Source: Catonia carolina (taxonomy: Eukaryota; Arthropoda; Insecta; Hemiptera; Achilidae). From it: a stretch of DNA of 64,000 bases. The stretch covers positions 17,773,715 to 17,837,714 of the forward strand of contig JAQMRL010000012.1 in assembly GCA_035578175.1 (NCBI GenBank), in the 5' to 3' direction. How positions within the stretch are numbered: the first letter of the stretch is position 1; the number at the start of each line of letters is the position of its first letter. Shown one piece after another: positions 44,961 to 54,841 of this stretch. Made by a program: the position numbers and the translations under genes. Under the pieces are notes generated by a model. That model was not told where the DNA came from. It saw only the letters and a list, made by a program, of their open reading frames with translations, and searched no databases.

Positions 44961-44971
44961 ACTAAAAGTTT

Positions 44972-45404
44972 ATTACATTAGCCTAATAAAGTAAAAATAT
45001 GTATTAGTTTTTAATATTTTACTACCGAGTGTTATATTTTATATCAGTTTGTTTATAAACAGGCAGCATATAACAATATTCGATTAAATACAATAACTAG
45101 ATTAATAACTTGACGAGCCTCGAGCGTAATTAACACCACTACAGTGAACGATCTCACAGTAACAACAACTGACACATATGAAGAGTAAATATTTTCAGAA
45201 TGGACAGTACACACGTCGCCATGTGGATTTAAAGCAACCGTTAAACATTTTTAAAAAAAAAAAAGATAAGCTAAATATAAGCTAGTGGGTTCATACCTCA
45301 TTAATGAAAAAAAAATTCTCTTTTTAATTAAAATAAATTTAACAAAAATCATAATGATCCTAATAACAATTTCATCCCACACTAGCAAACAAGTCAGCTC
45401 CCTA
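44972..45404. other. No gene seen
   Basis: No supported feature. Confidence 0.35.
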
Positions 45405-46028
45405 CTTTACTTTCTCTTGCCCCATATAAATATAAATAGGGAAAGAAAGTTTTGTTTTCATGTCGATTTTTCGAAATCGAGTTTTCACCGGCTACACACG
45501 TTTTCAGAAGCCCTGAACCCAAAAATCATGTTTTAAGCTATTATTCTGTACACGTGTGAACTAAAAATCTCAAGAACGGAATGTATTACGAAGTCAAAAC
45601 TTGGAACTTAAGTTAACTACTACTCTGAGACCCGACACGCATATTTTCATCAAAATCGGTCAACTGGAATTAGCAGTTTATTCGTGTCATTTTATCAAAA
45701 ATGGCTACTACAACTTTTTTCAAAAATCGCTTCATTAGCTACATTTTTTATTCAATACAAGGTATGTTAAGCGCCATTTCTAATGAAATTCTTGGGGAGG
45801 CTGTGCTCTCGTATTAATTTTTTTTAAGATTGTGGCCTTAATATTTATTTTAGAGAAAAAGTGTATATAATTAAAAATGTAGAACTTTTAAAATCTAGAA
45901 CTTATATTTCAAACATTTTTTTCTACAACACTTATTTTGCCTTAATTAGTTCTCTCTATTTTGCTCATCAAAATCGGTAAAAATTGGGGTTTTTAAGATT
46001 GCAGATTTAGTATGCATTCTCTAACGAC
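45405..46028 (-). repeat. Family A, minus half of inverted pair
   Basis: TTTACTTTCTCTTGCCCC, TCGAAATCGAGTTTTCACCG, CATCAAAATCGGTCAACTGG and GGGGAGGCTGTGCTCTCG. It fuses with a plus copy near 46028. Confidence 0.88.
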
Positions 46029-46445
46029 AAATGTATCAAACAGAGGTTGATTTTTATTCAGAAAATATAAAATGCAGTAAATGAGAGGATTTTTTTAAAA
46101 AATCGTAGAAGCCTTTTTTTGAGAAAATCGTCAAAAAGAGAATAAACTACTACTTCCGGTTGGCTGATTTTGATGGAAATATTTTTGTTGGGTCCCGTAA
46201 TGGTACTTTACTTAAGTTTCAAGTTTCAACTTCATATGCTATTCCGTTCTTGAGGTATTTTGTTTATACACAGACAGACCAATCGCTAAAAACATGTTTT
46301 TTGGGTTCAGGAGGTCTAAAACCCGTGTATCTGTGTAAAATGATCTGTATAATATGTCAATCTGGTAGATACTTGATTTAGAAAAGTTGACATGAAAATA
46401 ATACTTTCCTTTCCAATATATTTATATAGAGCAAAATAAAGTAGA
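46029..46445 (+). repeat. Family A, plus half of inverted pair
   Basis: CAGAGGTTGATTTTTATTC, then jumps to AAATGAGAGGATTTTTTT, CCGGTTGGCTGATTTTGATG and TTTTTTGGGTTCAGGAGG, ending ATATAGAGCAAAATAAAGTAG. With 45405-46028 it makes an A-bounded palindrome. Confidence 0.85.
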
Positions 46446-46714
46446 AAATAATGAAATTAAAATAAATAAAACTTTTAAATCCATAATATATTCAAAGAGT
46501 AAACTCGGATTTATTAAAATGGAAGTTTCAACGACTCAGAAGATGATTTACAAAGGCAGATAACGTAACGTGAAATTTTTAGTGAGTTCGTTAGTTAAAG
46601 AAGGCATTTGCAAAGCAACTTCAAGCTTCGTTAGCTGTGAGAGTCGTGATTTGGTTAAGATAAAAGAAGTTCTTTCGTAAAATTTGCTCAATAAATAAAC
46701 AAAACACAGTTTCC

Positions 46715-47285
46715 ATTGGAAAACTAAATTGGCATCATGAAAATATACAACTAGAATGTTTCTTCCGAAAGGATTTTACTTTCTTGCGATCTTATTGGGA
46801 TGCTAATAGCAGCTTACTATGGTTTAATTTTATCTCATATCCAGTATGACATATTAGTTTGGGGTAATTCGTCAAAGAGTAACATGGAAATAGTTTTTAA
46901 AATTCAGAAAAAGCTATTAGGGTATGGTTGGAGTCAACCACTCAACTTCATGGAAATTATTATTTAAGGAGCTTCAATTGCTTACAATTCCTTCCTTGCA
47001 CATCTTTCAATTAATATGTACGTAAAACAAAATACATTTTCACAGAATTTAAATGTCCGCAACCACTAGACAAGAAACAGAATTGATTAATGGATTGCTA
47101 ATCGCAGCACTAAATTGTTTGAACAAAAACTTACCTAGACAGGTAGAAAATACATCAATAAATTGCCACAAGTTTAAAAAGTTGTAGCAATTTAAGTTTG
47201 TTTAAAAAATCTATATACTGTACTTGATTGATGAAACATTTTACAGAGTACACGGATTCCTTTCTAAATAGTTTTTAATTGAGAA
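46715..47285 (+). pseudogene. LINE reverse transcriptase C-terminal pseudogene
   Basis: Translated with frame changes: LNWHHENIQ, then LIAAYYGLILSHIQYDILVW, GNSSKSNMEIVFKIQKKLLG, later LNCLNKNLPRQVENT and an ETFYRVHGFL-like end. The AYYGLILSHIQY...LVWGNS and FKIQKK blocks match the region after the RT domain in Jockey/CR1-type LINEs. It is a different lineage from the fragment at 37939-38523. Frameshifts and stops make it dead. No poly-A tail is evident. Confidence 0.75.
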
Positions 47286-47505
47286 ATATATATACTTTTA
47301 ATTAAAAGATTAGGCAAATTGTGTATTATTTCGTTCGAATGGTTGGATGACACGCTTATTTAAGTAAGCACGTTAGTAGTGATAATTATTATTAATTGGT
47401 AGGGCCTATAAATAATGAATTTAATATATTTTAAAAATTTAGATTTATCAGTTTTATCATGACATGCCCCCTTGCTATAATCTCCTGGATGCAGTTATTA
47501 AAATA

Positions 47506-48434
47506 CATCTGGTTTGAAACACTCACACGACTTTCTCTTGCCAATTAAAATAATGAACATTATAACATTAGTAATAAAACATTAAAAATAAACAAAAACA
47601 ACTAACCTTAAAAAACATAACCTAATTTTAATCATGAGTTGATGCAAAAATGAAAGCCAACCTTAGTTCGGCTCATAATACGGAATATCACTCTTTGACG
47701 CATTGACGCTAAACTTATGCTTCGTAGAGAAAAATTCTTCAATTAAACGTTGTAGATCTTTTGATTTCCGATTAATTTGATTATATGCATTTTTGTCGTA
47801 AAATAGATACTACGGCCGAAATCTTAAAAACTTTATTTTTTACAGATTTTCATTAAAAGAAAAACAGAAAATCACCAATTGCCGCTAAACTAAGCATTAT
47901 ACAAATAAATATTTGATATAAAAGTTGTACATTTTTAAATTGACTACATCTTTAATTCATAATACACTTTTGAGGTAAAATGCATTTTAAGGCCGAAATC
48001 TTAAAAAAAATATTTTTTTCTACGAGAGCAAAGCCTTCCCAAGAATTTCAGCAGACACAGCGCCACCTTATTATGTAGAGCATAAAAAATGTAGTAAATG
48101 AGGTAATTTTGAAAAATATTATAGAAGCCGTTTTTGAGAAAATCGCAAAAAAGTGAAAAATGACACGAATAAACTACTAATTTCGGTGAACCGATTTTGA
48201 TGAAAATGTTCGTGTCGGGTCCTCTGGTGGTAACTAAGTGAAGTTTTAAGTTTCAACTTTGAATGTTCTTCACACACACACACTCACACACCTACACACA
48301 GACCAATTGCTAAAAACATGTTTTTGGGTTCCGGGGATCTGAAAACGTGTATATCCGGTGAAAACTCGATTTCAAAAAATCGGTATGAACAGTACTTTCT
48401 TTCTATATATTCATATAGGCAAGAGGAAGTAAAA
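47506..48434 (+). repeat. Family A, near-complete copy
   Basis: ATCTGGTTTGAAACACTC, then ACTTTCTCTTGCC; end CATATAGGCAAGAGGAAGTA. The short CA site at ~48270-48300 is still interrupted. Confidence 0.9.
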
Positions 48435-48541
48435 ATACATAATATAATTATGTTGAAATGACATTCCGATCATACAATTAACTTTGTACCCTCATTTAAC
48501 AAAACTTCATGTTTTGTAAACCCTACAATTATTTTATTGTA

Positions 48542-48902
48542 CTTTTTTTACTCTCTCTTGCCCGGTATGAATATAAAAGGTAGGAAAGAACTGTTTTCAT
48601 GTTGATGTTTCGAAGCTGAGCGTTTACCGATTGTACATGTTTTCAAGCCCCCTGAACCCAAAAAATATGTTTTTAACGTTTGGTCTGTGTGTGTGAACAA
48701 AATACCTCAAGAACGGATAGCATGAAAAGTTGAAATTTAGAGTTTAATTAGATACTAATACGGGACCCTCCACTAACATATTTTTTTAATCGGTCAACCG
48801 GAAGTAGTAGTGTATTTCTTGCAATTTTTCACTTATTAGTGGTTTTCTCAAAAACGGCTCGTACGTTTTTTTTAAACCGCCTCATTTTCTACAAAATATT
48901 TA
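48542..48902 (-). repeat. Family A, first part of a copy split by insertions
   Basis: TTACTCTCTCTTGCCCGG, AATCGGTCAACCGGAAG and CATTTTCTACAAAATATTTA. It continues after the mariner/family C insertion at 49956-50130. Confidence 0.88.
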
Positions 48903-48904
48903 TA

Positions 48905-49838
48905 CGAGGTGTGGCTATTAAACAACGAGACTGACGCTGTAAAAAATTTATTTTTATTTTATACATAATCACTTATTGTCACCTTCAATATACACTCCTC
49001 CTCTATCCCTACAATGCTCCATGCGAATTTTCCGTTGTTGGAAACAATGCTGGAAGTCATCTGCTGTCAGCTCCTTCAGGACACGTGCCGCTTAAAAATT
49101 TTTGAAATGAAGCTCGCAAAAATGTTTGTACTGAAAATTTGTACGCGATTGAAAATGACCCAAATTTTTCGAAAACGATAATAACATGTGATGAAACGTG
49201 GTTTTTTACTAATGATCCGGAAACGAAGTGCCAATCCATGCACTGGAAGGGCCGAACTTCACCGAGAGCCAAAAAAGCTCAAATGAGCAAGTTACAATTT
49301 AAAGCAATGATGATTGTTCTTTTTTTATATCCATGGGATTGTGTACCTTCACTGGGTTCCTGAAGGTCAAACAATTAATCAATATTACTACCTTGAGGTA
49401 CTTTCTAAACTAAGTCAAAGAGTAAGGAAAAAACGCCCCAATACGTGGAAGGACAAATCATGGGTTCTCCATCAAGACAATGCGCCAGCTCATTCCGCGT
49501 TATCCATCAAGAGGTTCCTAGCCAAGTTCAGCATCTCAGTGTCAGAACATCCACCTTATTCAGCAGATCTTGCACCATGTGACTTCTACCTGTTCCCTAA
49601 GGTGAAATCTGCATTAAAAAAGAGACAAAATTTGAGTCTGTGGAAGCTGTAAAAGAAAAAGCAGCACGTTTCCTGAAGGAGCTGACAGAAGGTGACCTCC
49701 AGCACTGTTTTCAACAATGGAAAATTTGCATGGAGCGTTGTAGGGATAGAGAAGGAGTGTATATTGAAGGTGACACTAAGTGATTATGTATAAAATTAAA
49801 ATTAAAATTTTTACAACGTCAGTCTCGTTATGTAATAC
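48905..49838 (+). mobile_element. Mariner (DD34D) element with ~180-bp inverted ends
   Basis: The left end is TA then CGAGGTGTGGCTATTAAAC, the normal terminus. However, 48916-49093 is the reverse complement of the element's own 3' end (49660-49838), including the transposase C-terminus. The usual 5' half of the gene is therefore replaced by an inverted copy of the 3' end. The right terminus is cut within the TIR, and a family C fragment follows immediately. Confidence 0.88.
49094..49783 (+). pseudogene. Mariner transposase pseudogene, 5' truncated
   Basis: In order: NEARKNVCTENLYAIENDP, IITCDETWFF (first catalytic D), RTSPRAKKAQMSKLQFKAM, a frameshift at a T-run near 49325, then YIHGIVYLHWVPEGQTINQ, WVLHQDNAPAHSALSIK (second D) and HPPYSADLAPCDFYLFPKVK (third D). 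The D-to-D spacing fits DD34D mariner. A second frameshift near 49625 precedes ESVEAVKEKAARFLKELTEG and a stop at 49781. The N-terminal helix-turn-helix region is missing. It is non-functional but well preserved, so not ancient. Confidence 0.9.
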
Positions 49839-49949
49839 TCTTTCAACTCGGTGAGGAAGGCAATAGTAAACCACCTCACTTCTCGTTTTTACTAAGTAAA
49901 CCTCTAGAGGTTCAAACCACCTTGTCGGCTGTTGACCTAAACAACAACA
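49839..49949 (+). repeat. Family C 3' fragment
   Basis: CAACTCGGTGAGGAAGGC, TAGTAAACCACCTCACTTC, TCGGCTGTTGACCTAAAC and AACAACA tail. It abuts the truncated mariner end. Confidence 0.88.
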
Positions 49950-49955
49950 TAATAG

Positions 49956-50130
49956 GGTAAGCGTGATGTCCACTGAATTTCTTGTGGCGGCTGTGCTCTC
50001 GTTGAAAAAAATATATTTCTTAAGATTGTGGCCTTCATAAGCATTATAGGGTAAAAGTGTACATAATCAAAGATGTAGAACAAATTTAAAAATCTACAAC
50101 GTTCATTTCAAATAAGTGTCATTCACTAGG
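49956..50130 (-). repeat. Family A, second part of the split copy
   Basis: GGGTAAGCGTGATGTCCACT, GCGGCTGTGCTCTCGTTG, AAGATTGTGGCCTTC and TCTACAACGTTCATTTC. It picks up the family order where 48902 stopped. Confidence 0.82.
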
Positions 50131-50178
50131 GTTAGGCGGCTCACTAAAATATTAGTCATATACTCGAAGTAATTATAG

Positions 50179-50179
<1 letters not shown>

Positions 50180-50217
<38 letters not shown>
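50180..50217. repeat. (AT)n tract, LTR element target
   Basis: About 19 AT units immediately before the LTR. The same sequence continues after the other LTR (55563 on), so the retrotransposon inserted into the AT tract. Confidence 0.95.
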
Positions 50218-50221
<4 letters not shown>

Positions 50222-50478
50222 GGATTTGAATGGATGAAAATAAAACTCGTCATACGTCAATTTAACAAATTATTATTTAAACATGAAAATGAACATTATT
50301 ACATCAGAATAAAAAGAATACAACATAAGAAAACAGTCTCTCGTCACTCGAAACTTTCTTTTTACACACACACTCGTTTCTTCTTCTGGCGTCGACCGTT
50401 ATCCAGCTGTTGCGAGCTCACGTGCCATCTGAATCTCACCGGCGGGAAAACCAGCAAATTCGGTTTCCGATTCCTACA
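50218..50478 (-). repeat. 3' LTR of Ty3/Gypsy element
   Basis: 261 bp. On the coding strand it begins TGTAGGAATCGG and ends AATCCCACA, the TG...CA ends of an LTR. I found no difference from 55302-55562. TATA on both outer flanks could be a 4-bp target duplication but is uninformative in an AT repeat. It contains an E-box-type CACGTG. Confidence 0.95.
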
Positions 50479-53400
50479 CTCGGCCGTCCTGAAGTTCATC
50501 CGACTCGGATGAGGAATACCCGTCCAGCCAGGGCTTCATGTACTCAGCACAAGTACTTGTCAGCCGTGGTCCATCTTGGTCTTCGCCTTCCTTGTAGACA
50601 TCGTAGGTGTTATTCAGCTTGGCCTTCATCACTCGGTATGGTCCTAAGTACTTTGTCTTCAACTTAAGGTTCGGTCCCAGCTGGGTGCGTTTGATGGCAA
50701 CCAGATCACCGACCTTATACTTTGCAGCTTCCTTTCGTCGTCGATTGAAGTTGCTCCGATTTTCAGCTTGCACCTTCTGGATCTGCAACTTGGCATCTTC
50801 TCTCATCTGGTCACGTTTCTCGTCGAATGAGGTAACCAACTCTTCTTCGATGAGTTCGACGATGTGAAGATCGTCCTTGTTGCGCATCTTGGTTCCCATC
50901 AACAATTCAAACGGTGATCTTCCGATGCTCCTCTGGAACGCGGAGTTGATCGCTCGTTGCACGGCAGGTACCACCTTGTACCACTTCGTCGGGTCGTCGA
51001 TGCTCAGCTTGGAGATGATCGTTCCAACAGTTGCGTTGACTCTTTCAACTTGACCATTTGCTCTGGGTAGTCCTGTCGTCACCGCGATGTGTTTGATGCC
51101 TTCTGCTTCACAGTAGTCCTCAAACTCTCGGGAAGTGAACGATGTCCCCTTGTCGGTGATCACTTGCACCGGGTTTCCAAAGTTCGTCTTTTGCAATTCC
51201 ATCTTTCCAATCATCTCAGCCGTTTTCGTCGTTTTCACTGGATATAACCAGACAAACTTCGTGAAGGCGTCAACTACACAAAGGATGTGGTTATACCCCT
51301 TGTTGGTAGATGCGAGTGGTCCAATGTGATCCATGTGGTAGGTGTGCAACGGTTCACTCTCCTTGAACAGAGGGTGAAGAAGGCCTTCCTTCTTGCCCAC
51401 CTTCCTGTTTACCACCAGACATTTCACACAGTTGGCGATCACTCGTTTCACCTTGTTGGCCAGGTCAGGAATGTAGTATTCCTGCTTCACGTCTTCTTCC
51501 GTCCTCTTGACAGCATAGTGTCCTCTCTCGTGTGCCGCTCGGATGATCTCCTGGTGCATCGCTCGTGGAACCACCAAGACCTCCTGACCGTCGACAAATT
51601 TGAACAGAAGTCCATCTCTCACTATGAAGTATGGTTTCTCTTCCAAGATCTTTTTAATCGCTACCAGTCCGTCATCTTTTTCCTGTGCGATCTTGATCCT
51701 CGATGTTAGACCATCAGGGAAGCCAAACATCACTGCTAAACATCTGCTTAGAGCGTCAACGTGTTTCATTCTGCTACCAGCTCGGTGTTGGATGGTATAG
51801 TCAAACTCTTCCAAGCTCATCGCCCATCTGGCCACACGCGCTGCTAGGTCTGTCTTCTGCATCGTCTTTTGGAACGCCTCACAGTCAGTTACGATCTTGA
51901 ATGCCAGTCCAAGCAAGTACACTCTGTACTTCTTCAGTGCTTTTACTACAGCCAAGATCTCCAGCTCGTAACTGCTGTATTTTTCTTCCTGAACGGTCGT
52001 CTTTTTGCTCATATATGAGACCGGATGTAGCTTCTCGTCGTCTGGACACTTCTGCAACAACACTGCTCCATATCCATACTTGCTGGCGTCGGTGTGAAGC
52101 TCCGTCTCAAATTTCGGGTTGTAAATTCTCAAAACTGGTTCTGAAGAAAGGATATCCTTGAGCTCGTTAAATGCACGTCGCTGCTCATCGTCAAATTTGA
52201 ATTCAGGTTTTCCTCTCAACAGGTCACTCAGCGGTTTAGCCACGACAGAGAAGTTTGGAATGAACTTCCTGAAGTAGCTTGCCAGTCCCAAAAAGCTCTG
52301 CACCGCTGCAATCGTCTTCGGCTCTGGAAAGTCACGAACGGCTAGAACCTTCTCTTCAGATGGTTGGATCTGTCCACCTTGGATAGTGTATCCCAGGAAC
52401 TGTACCTTCGTCTTCAGGAATTGGCACTTCGCAAAGTTGATTTCTAACCCGTACTCTGCAGCTATCCCCAAGACACGTCCCAATCGTTGAATCGCTTCAA
52501 CAAAGTTCTTCGCTGGGATGATTAGGTCGTCCATATAGATGAACACCAGGTTCTCCCTGATCAACACCCAGAACACGGCGTTGATATAACGTTGGAACAC
52601 TGCAGGTGAATTGGTAAATCCGAAAGGTACTCGTTTGAACTGGTACTTTCCCGTGTGCGTCACAAAAGCCAGGTATCGCCGGCTGTCCTCTTCAACCTCT
52701 ACGTGAAAGAATCCATCCTTGAGGTCCAATGTACAAAATACAGCTGCATCCTGTAGTTTGTCCAAGGCATCCTCGATCAGCGGCATGGGATAGCGATCCT
52801 TGACCACTATTCGATTTACTCTTCGATAGTCCACGCAAACTCGATGTGCACCGTTCTTCTTTTTGACCACTACCACCTGACTCGAATACTCCGACGAACT
52901 TGGTTCGATGACATCCTTCTCTAGCCACTCCTCGACTTGATCATCAACGACCTTCTTCTCCTTTGGTGATAGTCGTCTAGGTTTGCAAAACGTTGGTTGC
53001 TCTTCCTTCACTGCGATCCTCATCTTCACGTCAGTTGACTTCGTTTTTGCTGGAACATAACCTTCCACTAGGTCTTCTACCTGCTTCTTCGTCTCTTTGT
53101 CAACACAATTCTCGATGTCCAACTCTGGTTCATTGGTTACCTGGATGCACATGATCGATACTTCCTGTTTCCTGATGGTTACTCCCTTCTTGCTCAAGAT
53201 GACCTCACCCTGGTCCAGAAGATCGTTACCTATCACCATGTCTATCTTCATAGCATCTCCAGACACTACATAGACGTTCGTTACAAACTCATCCTCATCG
53301 ACCTCAATGACTGTTTGGAAATAACCTTGAGGAGACACCTTGCTTCCTCCGAACCCTGACAGAACAACACTCGTCTCTCGCAATCCTGGAGCTTCCATCG

Positions 53401-54841
53401 TCTCGTATATATTCTGTCTCAAAAGATTGTAGTGACTTCCACAGTCAATAAGGGCGTTGATTTCCTGATCGCACAGCTTGACTTCCTTGAATTTCAGGTT
53501 GCTATTCGAAGTCGCCAGGTTGTGCATGTTTGAACCATCCCTTGCAGTACCTCTTCTGTCTCGCTTCCTCTCTTTTGTGCACTCACTGGAGATGTGCCCA
53601 AAGTCGTTACAGTTGAAGCATCTTCTACCCTTGTCCTTGTGCATACAGTTCCTCGAATTATGTCCAGCATCACCACAATTATAGCACTTCTTTTCTCCTT
53701 CGCCGCTTCTGTCCTTCTTCCTTGCACCGTCGTTGCGTCTTCCATCCTTCTCGTTGTTGTGCTTGGAACCTCCTTGCGAATTGCCGTTGTTAGAGTTCTT
53801 GGAGCTCTTCTTTGGCATCGACTTCACTGCCAACTCGTAGCTCTTCATCTTGTCCTTGAACTCCCTAGAACTCGTCGCCCCGTACAAAAGAAGTTTTGCT
53901 CCTGTCTCGTCGTCGATACCGTCAATCACATATTGAAACACTGAAACTAATTCAATGTCACCACGGCTGGCTATCTCCTTCATCACTAGGAAATATTCCT
54001 GGAGGGATTCGTCCTGCTTCTTCCGTCGTTGAGTTAGCAGCTTATGAATTTCCACACTGCTCGTCGCTGTATCGAACTCGTCCCTCAGTGCTTTCTTCAA
54101 AGCTGTCCAAGACATCAATCCTCGCTCACCTTGAACAAAAAGCTTAGCCAAACCTTCAAGTGATTTTTTTGCAAACACAAACTTTTGCAGCTCACTCCAT
54201 CCCATCAAGACGGCTGTTTCTTCGAAATCAGTGATCCACTTCTTCACCGGATATCCGTCCTTGCCATTGAATGTTTTCAAAGCGCCCTCTATGTCACGAA
54301 ACGTCAACGAAAATTTATGCTGCTCTTCATACCTCCTATTTTGTAACTCCATCGCAGCCAAATTTCGCCTTATTTCCTCCGACACATCTTTGTCCTGCTC
54401 CTCATCAGAACTGTTGCCTTTCTTCTCGTCCTTTTTTATCTTCATTTTCTTTTTATCGTCCTCATCATCCTCCTCTTCTTCGTCGTCTTCTTCTTCCTGT
54501 TTGATATCGTCGTTTATTTTTGCTTGAAGTGCGTCCAAATTTGTCAGGTAATAACAAATGTCATCAATCATCTCCCCTTTAGTGCCAGCGTCAACACACA
54601 AAATTCCTATCACAACACACAACTCCGACACCGAAAACGTCTCCTCCATAAATTTCTTTTGCTGTTCTTCCTCAATCGAACCTGCTGTAAACTCGAATCC
54701 TGTAAACTCCCGCAGTCGTTTTCTATTTTTCCTGTCAGTTGGAATTGTCCCAAAAATAAGGTGATGTAAAACCTTGATTGCTTTCGTTGGTGAGTTGTTT
54801 ATGTTGTTCAGAATTGAGGTTATGTCACCTAGTGTCGCCAT
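50474..54841 (-). CDS. gag-pol: Gag-Pol polyprotein of Ty3/Gypsy retrotransposon, 1455 aa
   Basis: One uninterrupted frame with no gag/pol frameshift. Gag spans roughly residues 1-440, with an acidic run at ~115-130 and two zinc knuckles CX2CX4HX4C (C386-C399, C408-C421) for RNA binding. An aspartic protease follows with LIDCGSHYNLL (D466) and a flap/IGNDLL region to ~545. Reverse transcriptase ~620-800 has the YMDD box at 769-772. RNase H ~905-1035 includes ELHTDASKYGYGAVL. Integrase has an HX3H-X29-CX2C zinc site (H1104, H1108, C1138, C1141) and catalytic D1171, D1230, E1266 (DD35E). A GPY/F-like module (YKVGDLVAIKR to KYLGPYRV, ~1375-1405) ends it. No chromodomain is visible. All key residues are present, though the protease has DCG instead of the usual DTG/DSG. 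The start at 54841 (MATLGDI) is the first ATG after the leader. The stop codon lies within the first bases of the 3' LTR. Confidence 0.97.
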   Translation of the reverse strand: MATLGDITSILNNINNSPTKAIKVLHHLIFGTIPTDRKNRKRLREFTGFEFTAGSIEEEQQKKFMEETFSVSELCVVIGILCVDAGTKGEMIDDICYYLTNLDALQAKINDDIKQEEEDDEEEEDDEDDKKKMKIKKDEKKGNSSDEEQDKDVSEEIRRNLAAMELQNRRYEEQHKFSLTFRDIEGALKTFNGKDGYPVKKWITDFEETAVLMGWSELQKFVFAKKSLEGLAKLFVQGERGLMSWTALKKALRDEFDTATSSVEIHKLLTQRRKKQDESLQEYFLVMKEIASRGDIELVSVFQYVIDGIDDETGAKLLLYGATSSREFKDKMKSYELAVKSMPKKSSKNSNNGNSQGGSKHNNEKDGRRNDGARKKDRSGEGEKKCYNCGDAGHNSRNCMHKDKGRRCFNCNDFGHISSECTKERKRDRRGTARDGSNMHNLATSNSNLKFKEVKLCDQEINALIDCGSHYNLLRQNIYETMEAPGLRETSVVLSGFGGSKVSPQGYFQTVIEVDEDEFVTNVYVVSGDAMKIDMVIGNDLLDQGEVILSKKGVTIRKQEVSIMCIQVTNEPELDIENCVDKETKKQVEDLVEGYVPAKTKSTDVKMRIAVKEEQPTFCKPRRLSPKEKKVVDDQVEEWLEKDVIEPSSSEYSSQVVVVKKKNGAHRVCVDYRRVNRIVVKDRYPMPLIEDALDKLQDAAVFCTLDLKDGFFHVEVEEDSRRYLAFVTHTGKYQFKRVPFGFTNSPAVFQRYINAVFWVLIRENLVFIYMDDLIIPAKNFVEAIQRLGRVLGIAAEYGLEINFAKCQFLKTKVQFLGYTIQGGQIQPSEEKVLAVRDFPEPKTIAAVQSFLGLASYFRKFIPNFSVVAKPLSDLLRGKPEFKFDDEQRRAFNELKDILSSEPVLRIYNPKFETELHTDASKYGYGAVLLQKCPDDEKLHPVSYMSKKTTVQEEKYSSYELEILAVVKALKKYRVYLLGLAFKIVTDCEAFQKTMQKTDLAARVARWAMSLEEFDYTIQHRAGSRMKHVDALSRCLAVMFGFPDGLTSRIKIAQEKDDGLVAIKKILEEKPYFIVRDGLLFKFVDGQEVLVVPRAMHQEIIRAAHERGHYAVKRTEEDVKQEYYIPDLANKVKRVIANCVKCLVVNRKVGKKEGLLHPLFKESEPLHTYHMDHIGPLASTNKGYNHILCVVDAFTKFVWLYPVKTTKTAEMIGKMELQKTNFGNPVQVITDKGTSFTSREFEDYCEAEGIKHIAVTTGLPRANGQVERVNATVGTIISKLSIDDPTKWYKVVPAVQRAINSAFQRSIGRSPFELLMGTKMRNKDDLHIVELIEEELVTSFDEKRDQMREDAKLQIQKVQAENRSNFNRRRKEAAKYKVGDLVAIKRTQLGPNLKLKTKYLGPYRVMKAKLNNTYDVYKEGEDQDGPRLTSTCAEYMKPWLDGYSSSESDELQDGRV

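Noticed and set aside
50213..50217. Proof of the Gypsy insertion by target-site duplication
   Set aside because: TATA lies on both sides, but the element sits in an (AT)n tract, so the duplication cannot be distinguished from the repeat.
50219..50512. 97- and 101-codon plus-strand frames starting MGFEWMKIKL at 50219 and 55303
   Set aside because: Both are antisense readings of the identical LTRs and end in unrelated flanks.
51287..54147. Several 60-140-codon plus-strand frames within the Gypsy element
   Set aside because: They are antisense shadows of the gag-pol frame and have no recognisable domains.
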